DNA from: Pseudoduganella rivuli | GTDB taxonomy: Bacteria > Pseudomonadota > Gammaproteobacteria > Burkholderiales > Burkholderiaceae_D | DNA length: 64,000 nt | Direction of reading: 5' to 3' | Assembly (NCBI RefSeq): GCF_009674485.1 | Contig: NZ_WKJJ01000004.1 | Span: 379,567-443,566, forward strand | In this document: positions 1 through 7,555 of the stretch, piece by piece | How positions within the stretch are numbered: position 1 is the first letter of the stretch | How the letters are laid out: each line of letters starts with the position of its first letter | Program-made: the position numbers and the translations under genes | Notes under the pieces: generated by a model | Told to the model about the DNA's origin: nothing | Seen by the model: only the letters and a program-made list of their open reading frames with translations | Databases searched by the model: none

Positions 1-94
1 GACCCGCGCCGTCGATGAAGCACAGGGCATCAAGCACCCGCGCATCTGGACCGCGCAGCGCGACCAGGAAATGTGGCATGCGCTGCAAGACTGA
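1..94 (+). CDS. C-terminal end of an unidentified protein (partial)
   Basis: An open frame enters from the left edge and ends at a TGA at 92-94; its last residues read DQEMWHALQD. Only about 30 residues are visible, so no family is assigned. It stops 25 bases before the flavin monooxygenase start on the same strand, so it is probably the preceding gene of the same operon. A catabolic enzyme would fit the context, but that is inference only. Confidence 0.5.
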   Translation, partial: TRAVDEAQGIKHPRIWTAQRDQEMWHALQD

Positions 95-119
95 GGCCGG
101 GACTGAAGGGGAGGATGAC

Positions 120-1781
120 ATGGATTATCAACACCAGACATTCGATTACACCGCCGCGGCCGGCTCGGGCAAGGGCGGCCACCATCCGGTCGTGGTGGTG
201 GGCGCCGGCCCGGTCGGCCTGGCCACGGCCATCGACCTGGCGCAGCAGGGCATGCCGGTATTGCTGCTCGACGACGACAACAAACTGTCGGTGGGTTCGC
301 GCGCCATCTGTTTTTCCAAGCGCACGCTGGAAATCTTCGACCGCCTGCACTGCGGCCGGCGCATGCTGGACAAGGGCGTCAGCTGGAACGTGGGCCGCGT
401 GTTCATGCAGGACCAGCCGGTCTACAGTTTCGACCTGTTGCCGGAGCAGGGGCACCAGTATCCGGCTTTCATCAACCTGCAGCAGTATTACGTGGAAGGG
501 TACCTGTACGAGCGGGCGGCCCAGCTGGATAACCTGGAAATCCGCTGGTCCAGCAAGGTCACGGGGCTGACGCAGTACGACGGCCATGTGGAACTGGCCG
601 TGGCGGCGCCGGACGGCGATTACGCGGTGCGGGCATCCTACGTGGTGGCGGCCGATGGCGGGCGCAGCACCATGCGCGGTTTGCTGGGGCTGGAAAGCCA
701 TGGCCGAACGTTCCGCGACCGCTTCCTGATCGCCGACGTGAAAATGACGGCGGACTTCCCGTCGGAACGGTGGTTCTGGTTCGACCCGCCATTCCACCGG
801 GGCCAGTCGGTGCTGCTGCACCGCCAGCCCGACAACGTGTGGCGCATCGACTTCCAGCTGGGCTGGGATGCGGACCCGGTGGCGGAAAAAGAACCGGAGC
901 GGGTGATCCCCCGCATCCGCGCGCTGCTGGGCAAGGACGTGGACTTCGAGCTGGAATGGGTATCGATCTATACGTTCTGCTGCCTGCGCATGGATGCGTT
1001 CCGCCATGGCCGCGTGCTGTTCGCCGGCGATTCCGCGCATGGCGTGTCGCCGTTCGGCGCGCGAGGCGCCAACAGCGGCGTCCAGGACGCGGAAAACCTC
1101 GCGTGGAAACTCAGGCTGGTGCTGGAAGGCCGTGCGCCGGACAGCCTGCTGGACACCTATGCGCGGGAACGGGAATATGCGGCCGATGAAAACATCCTGA
1201 ACTCCACGCGGGCCACGGATTTCATCACGCCCAAGAGCGATGTGAGCCGCCTGTTCCGCGACGCGGTGCTGCGGTTGGCCAGGGACCATGACTTTGCGCG
1301 CAAGCTGGTCAACAGCGGGCGCCTGTCGCTGCCGTCGACTTACGTGGATTCCGCGCTGAATACGGCGGATACCGATGCATTTGCCGGCGGGCTGCGTCCC
1401 GGTGCGCCGGCGGCCGATGCCCCGGTCACCATGGGTGGCGAGGCGGACTGGTTGTTGCGCAACACGGGCGGCGTGTTCACCGGGATTTACTTTGCCGGTG
1501 CGGCGGACGATGCGGAGGCGATGCGGGGCTTTGCCGCGCTGGCCGACAGCGGCGTGCCGGTGCGCACGGTGATGGTCGCGCCGCGGGGGCAGGGCGGTAA
1601 CGGCGTGTTCGAAGACTGCGAAGGGCTGGCAACGGCCCGCTATGACGCCCGGCCCGGGACATATTACCTGCTGCGACCCGACCAGCACGTCTGCGCCCGC
1701 TGGCGCACGTTCAGCGCCGGCCAGGTACGCGCCGCGCTGGCCCGCGCCACCTGCAACGAACAATCCAAGGAGCTAACATGA
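120..1781 (+). CDS. FAD-dependent aromatic monooxygenase (class A, MhpA-like)
   Basis: Predicted 553-residue cytoplasmic flavoprotein of the class A hydroxylase family that uses NAD(P)H and O2 to hydroxylate an aromatic ring. Visible motifs are the Rossmann dinucleotide fold GAGPVGLATAID near residue 29, the central DG motif (AADGGRSTMRG) near 185, and the second FAD motif LFAGDSAHGVSPFGARG near 305. A C-terminal thioredoxin-like region typical of the MhpA/phenol hydroxylase group follows. The ATG at 120 is preferred over an upstream in-frame ATG at 15 because GGGGAGG sits just before it and the 15 start would overlap the previous gene. It overlaps the next gene by ATGA. The exact substrate cannot be read from sequence; 3-hydroxyphenyl-type acids are plausible given the amine oxidation genes nearby. 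Confidence 0.85.
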   Translation: MDYQHQTFDYTAAAGSGKGGHHPVVVVGAGPVGLATAIDLAQQGMPVLLLDDDNKLSVGSRAICFSKRTLEIFDRLHCGRRMLDKGVSWNVGRVFMQDQPVYSFDLLPEQGHQYPAFINLQQYYVEGYLYERAAQLDNLEIRWSSKVTGLTQYDGHVELAVAAPDGDYAVRASYVVAADGGRSTMRGLLGLESHGRTFRDRFLIADVKMTADFPSERWFWFDPPFHRGQSVLLHRQPDNVWRIDFQLGWDADPVAEKEPERVIPRIRALLGKDVDFELEWVSIYTFCCLRMDAFRHGRVLFAGDSAHGVSPFGARGANSGVQDAENLAWKLRLVLEGRAPDSLLDTYAREREYAADENILNSTRATDFITPKSDVSRLFRDAVLRLARDHDFARKLVNSGRLSLPSTYVDSALNTADTDAFAGGLRPGAPAADAPVTMGGEADWLLRNTGGVFTGIYFAGAADDAEAMRGFAALADSGVPVRTVMVAPRGQGGNGVFEDCEGLATARYDARPGTYYLLRPDQHVCARWRTFSAGQVRAALARATCNEQSKELT

Positions 1782-2014
1782 GCCCGAGCGACAACCAGAA
1801 ACTGAACCTGGCGCCCAACCTGTCCGATCCGGACGCCTTCTACGAAGCGCTGATCGACGCGCACCAGGACCTCAGCGCAGACCAAAGCAACATGTTGAAT
1901 GCGCAACTGATCCTGCTGCTGTCCAATCACATCGGCTCCTTGCCCGTGCTGCGCGAAGCGTTCGCCATCGCCCGCGCAGACGCCACCCCGGTGGGGTCAG
2001 GCGTGAATTCGTGA
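1778..2014 (+). CDS. DUF2783 family small protein
   Basis: A 78-residue protein whose core (LNLAPNLSDPDAFYEALIDA, then LNAQLILLLSNHIG) matches the DUF2783 family, small proteins of unknown function usually found beside aromatic monooxygenases. The start codon overlaps the stop of the monooxygenase (ATGA), with AAGGAG upstream, so the two are translationally coupled. The last residues (TPVGSGVNS) and the stop are encoded by the first copy of the GGGGTCAGGCGTG repeat that begins at 1991. The natural C-terminus appears to have been replaced by repeat sequence. No catalytic motif is visible; an accessory role to the monooxygenase is inference. Confidence 0.75.
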   Translation: MSPSDNQKLNLAPNLSDPDAFYEALIDAHQDLSADQSNMLNAQLILLLSNHIGSLPVLREAFAIARADATPVGSGVNS

Positions 2015-2329
2015 CGGGAATCCGTGGGGTCAGGCGTGCAATCGTGCATTCACAGCCTTCCCCACGGACGGGTAGCCTATAGGAGCCGTGCGGTACAAGG
2101 CGCCATGGCTTCAGATAGCGGATTGTGTCACCACTGTTTCCGCGCTGAGCCGGCCCGGGAGGCATGTAGGCATTCTGTCTCGACCGGTGGCCTCGCGGGG
2201 GCAGAATGGCGGTGCATCCCTGCGGTACAAGGGGCGGTGCGGGAATTGCCGGGGCTGCCGGGGCGTGCCGAATGCACAATTGCACGCCTGACCCCACGCC
2301 GGGAGCGCACGATTGCACGCCTGACCCCA
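1991..2329. repeat. Inverted-repeat element with four copies of a GGGGTCAGGCGTG motif
   Basis: Two copies of GTGGGGTCAGGCGTG point rightward (1991-2013 and 2024-2051) and two lie inverted at 2270-2297 and 2303-2329. The 28-base copies at 2024-2051 and 2270-2297 differ at a single base when one is reverse complemented, so the block is bounded by near-perfect inverted repeats around about 218 bases. Inside, CGGTACAAGG occurs twice, near 2090 and 2223. No credible ORF is present. It resembles a small non-autonomous or REP/MITE-like element. The block fills the 325-base gap between the DUF2783 gene and the AraC gene, and could fold into a strong hairpin ending both convergent transcripts. Confidence 0.75.
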
Positions 2330-2339
2330 AGGGGGGGCG

Positions 2340-3332
2340 TCAAGGGATTGCGACACCAGCCTGCGCCGCCTGCCGCAACGTTTCGGACGGCAGCACGCCG
2401 AACTGGCGCTTGTAGTCGCCGGCGAAGCGGCTTGGGTGGTCGTAGCCGCATTGGGCGGCGACTTCCGCGATGCTGGGCGGGTACTTGGTGCGGCTGGCGC
2501 CTTGATTGCGCAGCAGGCTGCGCGCCGCGTTCAGGCGCATCGCCTTCAGGTATTGCTGCGGCGACATATCCAGGCAATGCTCGAAATGGTATTGCAAGGT
2601 GCGCTGGCTCACGTGCGTGGCGGCGCACACGTCGGCAATCGTGAAATTCCTGTCCAGGTTCCTGCTCATGTAGCGGATCGCTTGCCGCACCACGCGCGCC
2701 TGGCGGTCGGCCGACTGCGGCAGCGGTACCGCTTCCTGCATGGTGCTCATGTTCAGCGCCAGCAGGATGTTGTTCAGCGCCGTATCGGCCAGCAGCGACA
2801 TCGGCATGCTGGCCGGCCACGTGTCGTCGTTTTGCAGGATTTGCGACATCATCAGCCAGAAGTGGCGCAGCATCATGGTCGCCGCCGGCGCCAGCGGCAC
2901 CACGTTTTGTGTCAGCGCCCGCTGCACCACGCCGTTGTAGCCGCCGTCCTGGCCGGTGAACATACTGCTTTCCATCGCTACGCCCAGTAATTGCGTGCTG
3001 CCTTCGGTACGGAAGTCGTATTCCCTGCCGCCTTCCATCACGATCAGCGACGATGTGCTGACGGTGCGGCGGTCCACCTGCAGCGCATTGTCGCGGTTCA
3101 GCACCAGGCCGAATACCAGGCTGTCCTCGGGCGGCACCACGCTCTCGTGCAGCGACTGGTTGGTCTGTTCGCCGACGATGGTGATGCGCGGGCCCTGCAC
3201 GGTGGAGACGGTGCCGAGGAATTTACCGCAACTGAGCTGGCGGTATTCCTGTTCCCAGCCACGCAACATGTCCGATTGTTCGTCGATGTCCTGGCTGTGC
3301 CAGCGTTGGATGGTGGTGCGATCGGGTTGCAT
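2340..3332 (-). CDS. AraC-family transcriptional regulator
   Basis: A 330-residue regulator. The C-terminal third holds two helix-turn-helix motifs of the AraC/XylS type (FTIADVCAATHVSQRTLQYHF and later IAEVAAQCGYDHPSRFAGDYKRQFG). The N-terminal region would be the effector or dimerisation domain and looks most like the EutR-like AraC subgroup. The start is taken at the ATG at 3332 (MQPDRTTIQRW); an upstream in-frame ATG at 3443 would add 37 residues without family support. It is transcribed away from the aromatic amine dehydrogenase operon, so it is the likely local activator, perhaps responding to the amine or aldehyde. The proposed regulatory link rests on position alone. Confidence 0.8.
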   Translation of the reverse strand: MQPDRTTIQRWHSQDIDEQSDMLRGWEQEYRQLSCGKFLGTVSTVQGPRITIVGEQTNQSLHESVVPPEDSLVFGLVLNRDNALQVDRRTVSTSSLIVMEGGREYDFRTEGSTQLLGVAMESSMFTGQDGGYNGVVQRALTQNVVPLAPAATMMLRHFWLMMSQILQNDDTWPASMPMSLLADTALNNILLALNMSTMQEAVPLPQSADRQARVVRQAIRYMSRNLDRNFTIADVCAATHVSQRTLQYHFEHCLDMSPQQYLKAMRLNAARSLLRNQGASRTKYPPSIAEVAAQCGYDHPSRFAGDYKRQFGVLPSETLRQAAQAGVAIP

Positions 3333-3675
3333 GGCGAAGTCTCGATATAGGTATGCGTGTGTATCGCCCGATGCTACCGCCATGCAAGCGACGGCAATAT
3401 CCGGAATTCGCAATTCCTTATCCGTTTGTGGTGGCGCGGCCACGCAAAAAACCTGGATTATTTTTGCATTTTAGGCCAGTTGGCCTTGTTTTGACGCGGG
3501 ACAGGCCGCTATTTCCTCGCTGCCCCGTCGTTCTCACCCCGTTTTCACCGCGCTTTCACCGCGCTTTTACCGTTTGCATCCGCGTTTCCGTTCCCACGAT
3601 CTGCCGATTCCGGATAACGCCCATTTTCCCTGGCCCATACAGTTCGGTCATCGCAACAAACGATGGGAAATGAGC
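3333..3675. promoter_or_regulatory. Divergent regulatory region between the AraC gene and aauB
   Basis: A 343-base gap without a gene between two divergent genes. It contains an AT-rich stretch with a palindrome GCAAAAA (3444-3450) and TTTTTGC (3461-3467), ten bases apart, close to the centre. This is the most conspicuous candidate operator for the AraC regulator. No convincing -35/-10 pair was chosen. GGGAAA at 3665-3670 serves as the ribosome binding site of aauB. Confidence 0.4.
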
Positions 3676-4818
3676 ATGATGCCGAAATTACAAAATTGCG
3701 CGGGGCTGTTGCTGGCGGTACTGGCCAGTGGCGTGCACGCCGCGGAGTTCGAACCTGAGCGCCTGAAGGATGGCGTCTCGCTGCCGGCCGACATGCCGCG
3801 CCTCTACGTGTCGGACTTTTCGATCGGCCACTTGTCTGACGCCCGCGTCCACGTGCTCGATGGCCGCAACGGCAAATTCGCCGGCGTGGTCGACGCCGGC
3901 TATGCTGGCGCGTTCACGACGTCGCCGGATGGCAAGCGCCTGTACGTGGCCGCCACCTACATGACGCGCCACACGCACGGCGAGCGCCAGGACATGGTGG
4001 AGATCTACGACGCGGACACGCTGCGCATGGTGGGTGACGTGGCGATCCCCAACAAGAAGGCCCAGGCGGCCTTCATGCACAACCTGCTGCGCACGTCGTT
4101 TGACGGCCGCTACCTGTACGTGCAAAACGCGACGCCGGCAACGTCGGTGACGGTGGTTGACTTGCAGGAAAAGAAAGTGCTGGCCGAAGTGGCCAGCCCC
4201 GGCTGCTACGGCATTTACCCGTCGCAGACCGAAGCGCTGCGCATTTCCATGCTGTGCGGCGACGGCAAGCTGGCCACCGTGACGCTCGATGCGGCCGGCA
4301 AGGTGGCGCAACGGGCCGTGTCGCCCAAGTTCTTCGATGCGGGCGACGACCCGGTCTATGTGCCATCGCCGGCCCATGATGGCCGCAACTATTTCGTCAC
4401 GTTCCAGGGCCGCCTGCACAGGGCGGATTTGCGCGGCGCCGAACCCGTGGTGGAACAGACCGTGTCGTTCGTCACGGAGGCGGACCGCAAGCAGGGCTGG
4501 CGCCCGGGCGGCTACCAGGCTTTCACGCTGGACCAGGCGCGCAACCGCCTGCTGGTCGGCATGCATCCGAAAGGGCAGGAAGGCACGCACAAGTTTCCCG
4601 CCCGGGAAATCTGGACCGTGGACCTGGCCACCGGCAAGCGCGTGGCGCGCACGCCATCGAAAAACGCCATTGCGCTGTCGGTGGCCGGCAGCGGCAAGAC
4701 CCTGTATGCACTGAATGGCGCGACCAACCAGGTGGTGGCGTATGCGCTGCCGGCCATGCGTGAAAGCTACGTGTCCGAGCCCGTCGGCGAAGCGCCGCTG
4801 CAGGTGGATGCGCCATGA
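3676..4818 (+). CDS. aauB: Aromatic amine dehydrogenase large (beta-propeller) subunit
   Basis: A 380-residue exported protein forming the heavy chain of the TTQ-dependent amine dehydrogenase, which deaminates primary amines in the periplasm. A signal peptide (hydrophobic LLLAVLASG, cleavage after VHA) precedes a seven-bladed propeller of the methylamine/aromatic amine dehydrogenase heavy chain type; strand repeats such as TSPDGKRLYVAATYM and FDGRYLYVQ are visible. The ATG at 3676 is preferred because GGGAAA lies five bases upstream; ATGs at 3670 and 3679 are alternatives. It is followed by mauE, mauD and aauA, the order known from the Alcaligenes faecalis aau cluster (aauBEDA). The family assignment is firm. 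The aromatic rather than methylamine type rests mainly on the small subunit. Confidence 0.88.
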   Translation: MMPKLQNCAGLLLAVLASGVHAAEFEPERLKDGVSLPADMPRLYVSDFSIGHLSDARVHVLDGRNGKFAGVVDAGYAGAFTTSPDGKRLYVAATYMTRHTHGERQDMVEIYDADTLRMVGDVAIPNKKAQAAFMHNLLRTSFDGRYLYVQNATPATSVTVVDLQEKKVLAEVASPGCYGIYPSQTEALRISMLCGDGKLATVTLDAAGKVAQRAVSPKFFDAGDDPVYVPSPAHDGRNYFVTFQGRLHRADLRGAEPVVEQTVSFVTEADRKQGWRPGGYQAFTLDQARNRLLVGMHPKGQEGTHKFPAREIWTVDLATGKRVARTPSKNAIALSVAGSGKTLYALNGATNQVVAYALPAMRESYVSEPVGEAPLQVDAP

Positions 4819-5360
4819 ACGCCGATCCCGTAGTGGTCCTGCTGCCAGGCGCGTTCTTTGCACTGCTGTTCGGTATCGCCGCCACCCACAAGCTGCTGGC
4901 CTGGCGCGTTTTCCAGCAACAGGTGACCGATTACCGCGTGCTGCCGCGCGCATTGGGCACGCCGGCGGCCGCCGCGATTCCCGCGTTCGAGGCGCTGGTT
5001 GCCGCCGGCTGGCTCGACGGCGCAACGCGCGCCGCCGCCGCACTGGCGTCTGCGGCGCTGCTGTGCGCCTATGCGTGGGGCATGGCGTGGAACCTGCGCC
5101 GGGGCCGCGACACCATCGACTGCGGTTGCGGCGGCGCCGACGGCACGCAAGTGATCCGCTGGGCGCTGGTGGTGCGCAACGTCTTGCTGGCGCTGGCCGC
5201 CCTGGCTGCGCTCCCGCTGGCGGCGCCGGGCGGACTGGCGCGGCAACCGGGCTGGGTGGACTGGCTCAGCATCGACGCGGGTGCGCTGGTGTTGATGGGC
5301 ACGTATATCGCGCTGAACCAGGTGCTGGCGAACTTGCCGCCGCAGCGCGTGCTGGATTAA
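4815..5360 (+). CDS. mauE: Amine dehydrogenase maturation membrane protein MauE
   Basis: A 181-residue inner-membrane protein with about four to five hydrophobic segments (ALLFGIAATHKLLAW, AALASAALLCAYAWG, LLALAALAALPLA and others), fitting the MauE/DoxX-like family. A CGCGGAD motif sits in the central loop. MauE is needed with MauD for correct disulfide formation and stability of the small subunit of TTQ dehydrogenases. The start codon overlaps the aauB stop (ATGA), indicating translational coupling. Confidence 0.85.
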   Translation: MNADPVVVLLPGAFFALLFGIAATHKLLAWRVFQQQVTDYRVLPRALGTPAAAAIPAFEALVAAGWLDGATRAAAALASAALLCAYAWGMAWNLRRGRDTIDCGCGGADGTQVIRWALVVRNVLLALAALAALPLAAPGGLARQPGWVDWLSIDAGALVLMGTYIALNQVLANLPPQRVLD

Positions 5361-5387
5361 CGAATCAAGAATCGAAGGAGAGAAGAC

Positions 5388-6008
5388 ATGGAAACCGCAT
5401 TGCTGGTATCGAATGGTTTGGTGTGGTGCGTGCTGCTGGCACTGGTGGCGATGGTGATCGCGCTGGCGCGCCAGGTGGGCGTGCTGTTTGAACGGGTGGC
5501 GCCGATGGGCGCGCTGGTGACGGACTCCGGTCCGAAAGTTGGCGAGGCTGCGCCGGCCATGGCGCTGCGCACGCTCGACAACGGCAGCCTGCAATTGCCG
5601 GGACCAGCGGGGGCGAGCACCTTGCTGTTCTTCCTGTCGCCCACGTGCCCCGTCTGCAAGAAACTGTTGCCGGTCCTGAAATCCATGCAGCGCGCGGAAA
5701 GCGGCTGGCTGCGCATGGTGCTGGCCAGCGACGGCGACACGGTGGAGCACCAGGCGTTCCGGCGCGAATACGGACTAACGGGCTTCCCGTACGTGCTGTC
5801 CGCGCCGCTGGGCATGGCTTACCGCGTATCGCGCCTGCCGTATGCGGTGCTGATCGATGCACAGGGCAACGTCAGCGCCAAGGGCCTGATCAATTCACGC
5901 GAACAACTGGAAAGCCTGCTGACGGCGCAGGAACTTGGCGTGGCGTCGGTGCAGGAATTCCTGGCGCCCGAACACACCCACGCGCATCACCACGGCCATC
6001 AACACTAA
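5388..6008 (+). CDS. mauD: Thioredoxin-like amine dehydrogenase maturation protein MauD
   Basis: A 206-residue protein with one N-terminal membrane anchor (LVWCVLLALVAMVIALA) and a periplasmic thioredoxin-fold domain carrying the redox motif CPVC in FLSPTCPVCKKLLPVLK near residue 88. It matches MauD, proposed to act as a disulfide oxidase or isomerase for the multi-disulfide small subunit. The C-terminus is histidine-rich (HTHAHHHGHQH), which could bind metal or be incidental. AAGGAG precedes the ATG. It lies between mauE and aauA in the same operon. Confidence 0.87.
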   Translation: METALLVSNGLVWCVLLALVAMVIALARQVGVLFERVAPMGALVTDSGPKVGEAAPAMALRTLDNGSLQLPGPAGASTLLFFLSPTCPVCKKLLPVLKSMQRAESGWLRMVLASDGDTVEHQAFRREYGLTGFPYVLSAPLGMAYRVSRLPYAVLIDAQGNVSAKGLINSREQLESLLTAQELGVASVQEFLAPEHTHAHHHGHQH

Positions 6009-6020
6009 GGAGCAGCAACA

Positions 6021-6557
6021 ATGTTTAACTGGTTCGACAAGCTGGCCGAGCGCCAGAGCCGCAAACTGGCGCAAACGGTGTCGCGCCGCCATGCGCTGAA
6101 CCGCATCAGCCGCGCACTGGTGGGCGCCGCGTTCATCCTGCCGGTCTTGCCGTTCGACCGCAGCACGGCCCATGCCGCGCATGGCGGCGGCAAGGCCGAT
6201 CCCAAGGCCGCCGCCGGCGATCCGACCGCCTGCGAATACTGGCGCTACTGCGCCATCGACGGCTTCCTGTGCTCATGCTGCGGCGGTTCGCTGACGCAGT
6301 GCCCGCCCGGCACCAATGCGTCCAAGGTCAGCTGGGTTGGCACTTGCCACAACCCGAACGACGGCAAGGATTACCTGGTCAGCTACAACGATTGCTGCGG
6401 CAAGACGTCGTGCGGCAAGTGCATGTGCAATACCAACCTGCGCGAACGCCCCGGTTATTCGATGGGCCTGCACAACGATATCAACTGGTGCATGAGCAAC
6501 GACAACTCGATGTTCCACTGCACCACGGCGTCCGTGGTCGGACTGGCGGAGGCCTGA
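6021..6557 (+). CDS. aauA: Aromatic amine dehydrogenase small subunit (TTQ-bearing)
   Basis: A 178-residue catalytic subunit. A long leader with a twin-arginine type motif (SRRHAL, near 21) and a hydrophobic stretch is followed by the cysteine-rich domain. W105 (KVSW) and W156 (DINWC) occupy the positions that form the TTQ cofactor in this family. There are 14 cysteines, including pairs at 86/87 and 125/126. The extra cysteines (CSCCGG and TSCGKC) and the RERPGY segment resemble the Alcaligenes faecalis aromatic amine dehydrogenase beta chain as I remember it, rather than methylamine dehydrogenase. Likely substrates are phenylethylamine, tyramine or tryptamine (family knowledge). No mauG, the di-haem enzyme that completes TTQ in methylamine dehydrogenase, is found in the window. 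Confidence 0.9.
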   Translation: MFNWFDKLAERQSRKLAQTVSRRHALNRISRALVGAAFILPVLPFDRSTAHAAHGGGKADPKAAAGDPTACEYWRYCAIDGFLCSCCGGSLTQCPPGTNASKVSWVGTCHNPNDGKDYLVSYNDCCGKTSCGKCMCNTNLRERPGYSMGLHNDINWCMSNDNSMFHCTTASVVGLAEA

Positions 6558-6559
6558 CC

Positions 6560-7003
6560 ATGCGCGACGTCATTCTCATGGCGGCCATGCTGGCCGCCGC
6601 AGGCGGGGCCGGGGCGCAGCAGGTCAGGGGCGCGGATATCTACAAATCCAGCTGCGCCATGTGCCACCAGGACCAGGGACAGGGAGCGGCCGGCGTGGCG
6701 CCGCCGCTGAAGGGCAGCCAGTGGGCCAAGTTGGCGCGGGTGCGCAATTATGCGCCCGGCGTGCTGCTGGCCGGCATGCATGGGCCGTTGAGCACCGATG
6801 AAGGCACGTTCAATGGCGTGATGCCGACGCAAAACCGTCTCAACGACGAGGAAATCGCCGCCGTTACCGCCTACCTCGTCAGCGATATCGCGGGCCAGAA
6901 CGGGGCGCCGGTGGTTGTCGCCGCCGACGTGGCGGCGCTGCGCGCCAGGCCGCAGTCGGTGGCGGAATTGCGCGCGGTCCGCAAGCAGGCGCTCGCAAAA
7001 TGA
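6560..7003 (+). CDS. Periplasmic mono-haem cytochrome c (first of two)
   Basis: A 147-residue exported protein with a short signal peptide (MAAMLAAAGGAGA) and one haem motif, CAMCH, near residue 32. The rest has the class I cytochrome c pattern, with PPLKGS and a methionine in GVMPTQN that could be the distal ligand. GGAGG lies just ahead of the ATG at 6560, two bases after the aauA stop. By position it probably accepts electrons from the amine dehydrogenase or takes part in TTQ maturation. The next cytochrome overlaps its 3' end. Confidence 0.85.
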   Translation: MRDVILMAAMLAAAGGAGAQQVRGADIYKSSCAMCHQDQGQGAAGVAPPLKGSQWAKLARVRNYAPGVLLAGMHGPLSTDEGTFNGVMPTQNRLNDEEIAAVTAYLVSDIAGQNGAPVVVAADVAALRARPQSVAELRAVRKQALAK

Positions 7004-7533
7004 TGCCCGCGCCCGCACGCTCCGTATCGGCCGCATTGGCCGCACTGTGCCTACTGACGTCCAGTCCGGGCGTGCTGGCGCAGCAAGCCCCGATGCAGGG
7101 CCGCTACGCCATGGCGTTGCCCTTGCATCCGCCCGGCGCCATGCTGGAATCGCACGGCGGCGCGGACGGGCAAGCCATCACGCCGCAGCGCGCCCGCACG
7201 CTGTACCGGCTGTATTGCGCCGGTTGCCACCAATTGGACGGCAGCGGTTCGCCGGCGTTCGGCATTCCCACCATGCGCGGCACCCTGGGCCAGTTCCAGC
7301 GCACGCCGGCGGGACGCGCGTTCCTCGTGCAGGCGCCCGGCGCGCGCAATGCCCGTATCACGGACGCGGAACTGGCCGCGCTGACCAACTGGGCGCTACG
7401 GGAATTTTCGGCCGCCACCTTGCCGGACGACTTCAAGCCCTACACGACAGAAGAAGTCGCCCGCTGGCGCGCCAATCCCCCGCTCGACGTGGCGGGGACC
7501 CGCGCCGCCATCGCGGCGGGCTTTCCCAAATAA
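7000..7533 (+). CDS. Periplasmic mono-haem cytochrome c (second of two)
   Basis: A 177-residue exported protein with signal peptide (LAALCLLTSSPGVLA) and a single CAGCH haem motif near residue 77, followed by a cytochrome c fold with IPTMRGTL, whose methionine may be the sixth ligand. The ATG overlaps the end of the preceding cytochrome gene (ATGATG), so the two are co-translated. Together they supply two haems beside a TTQ enzyme, in a cluster that lacks the di-haem MauG. A plain electron-carrier role is the conservative reading. Confidence 0.82.
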   Translation: MMPAPARSVSAALAALCLLTSSPGVLAQQAPMQGRYAMALPLHPPGAMLESHGGADGQAITPQRARTLYRLYCAGCHQLDGSGSPAFGIPTMRGTLGQFQRTPAGRAFLVQAPGARNARITDAELAALTNWALREFSAATLPDDFKPYTTEEVARWRANPPLDVAGTRAAIAAGFPK

Positions 7534-7555
7534 ACCGATCAACCAGGAGACCGAC

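Noticed and set aside
30..1763. A 577-codon antisense frame over the flavin monooxygenase, and similar long antisense frames over aauB (3688-5043), the DUF1302 gene (10957-12291), the chemoreceptor (15465-16889 and 16037-17977) and nrdD (35488-37218)
   Set aside because: The sense frames have clear families, motifs and ribosome sites; the antisense translations do not.
6560..7533. The two cytochromes considered as a split MauG
   Set aside because: Each has one CxxCH and class I cytochrome features, but neither shows MauG/CcpA peroxidase motifs. A functional replacement stays a hypothesis only.
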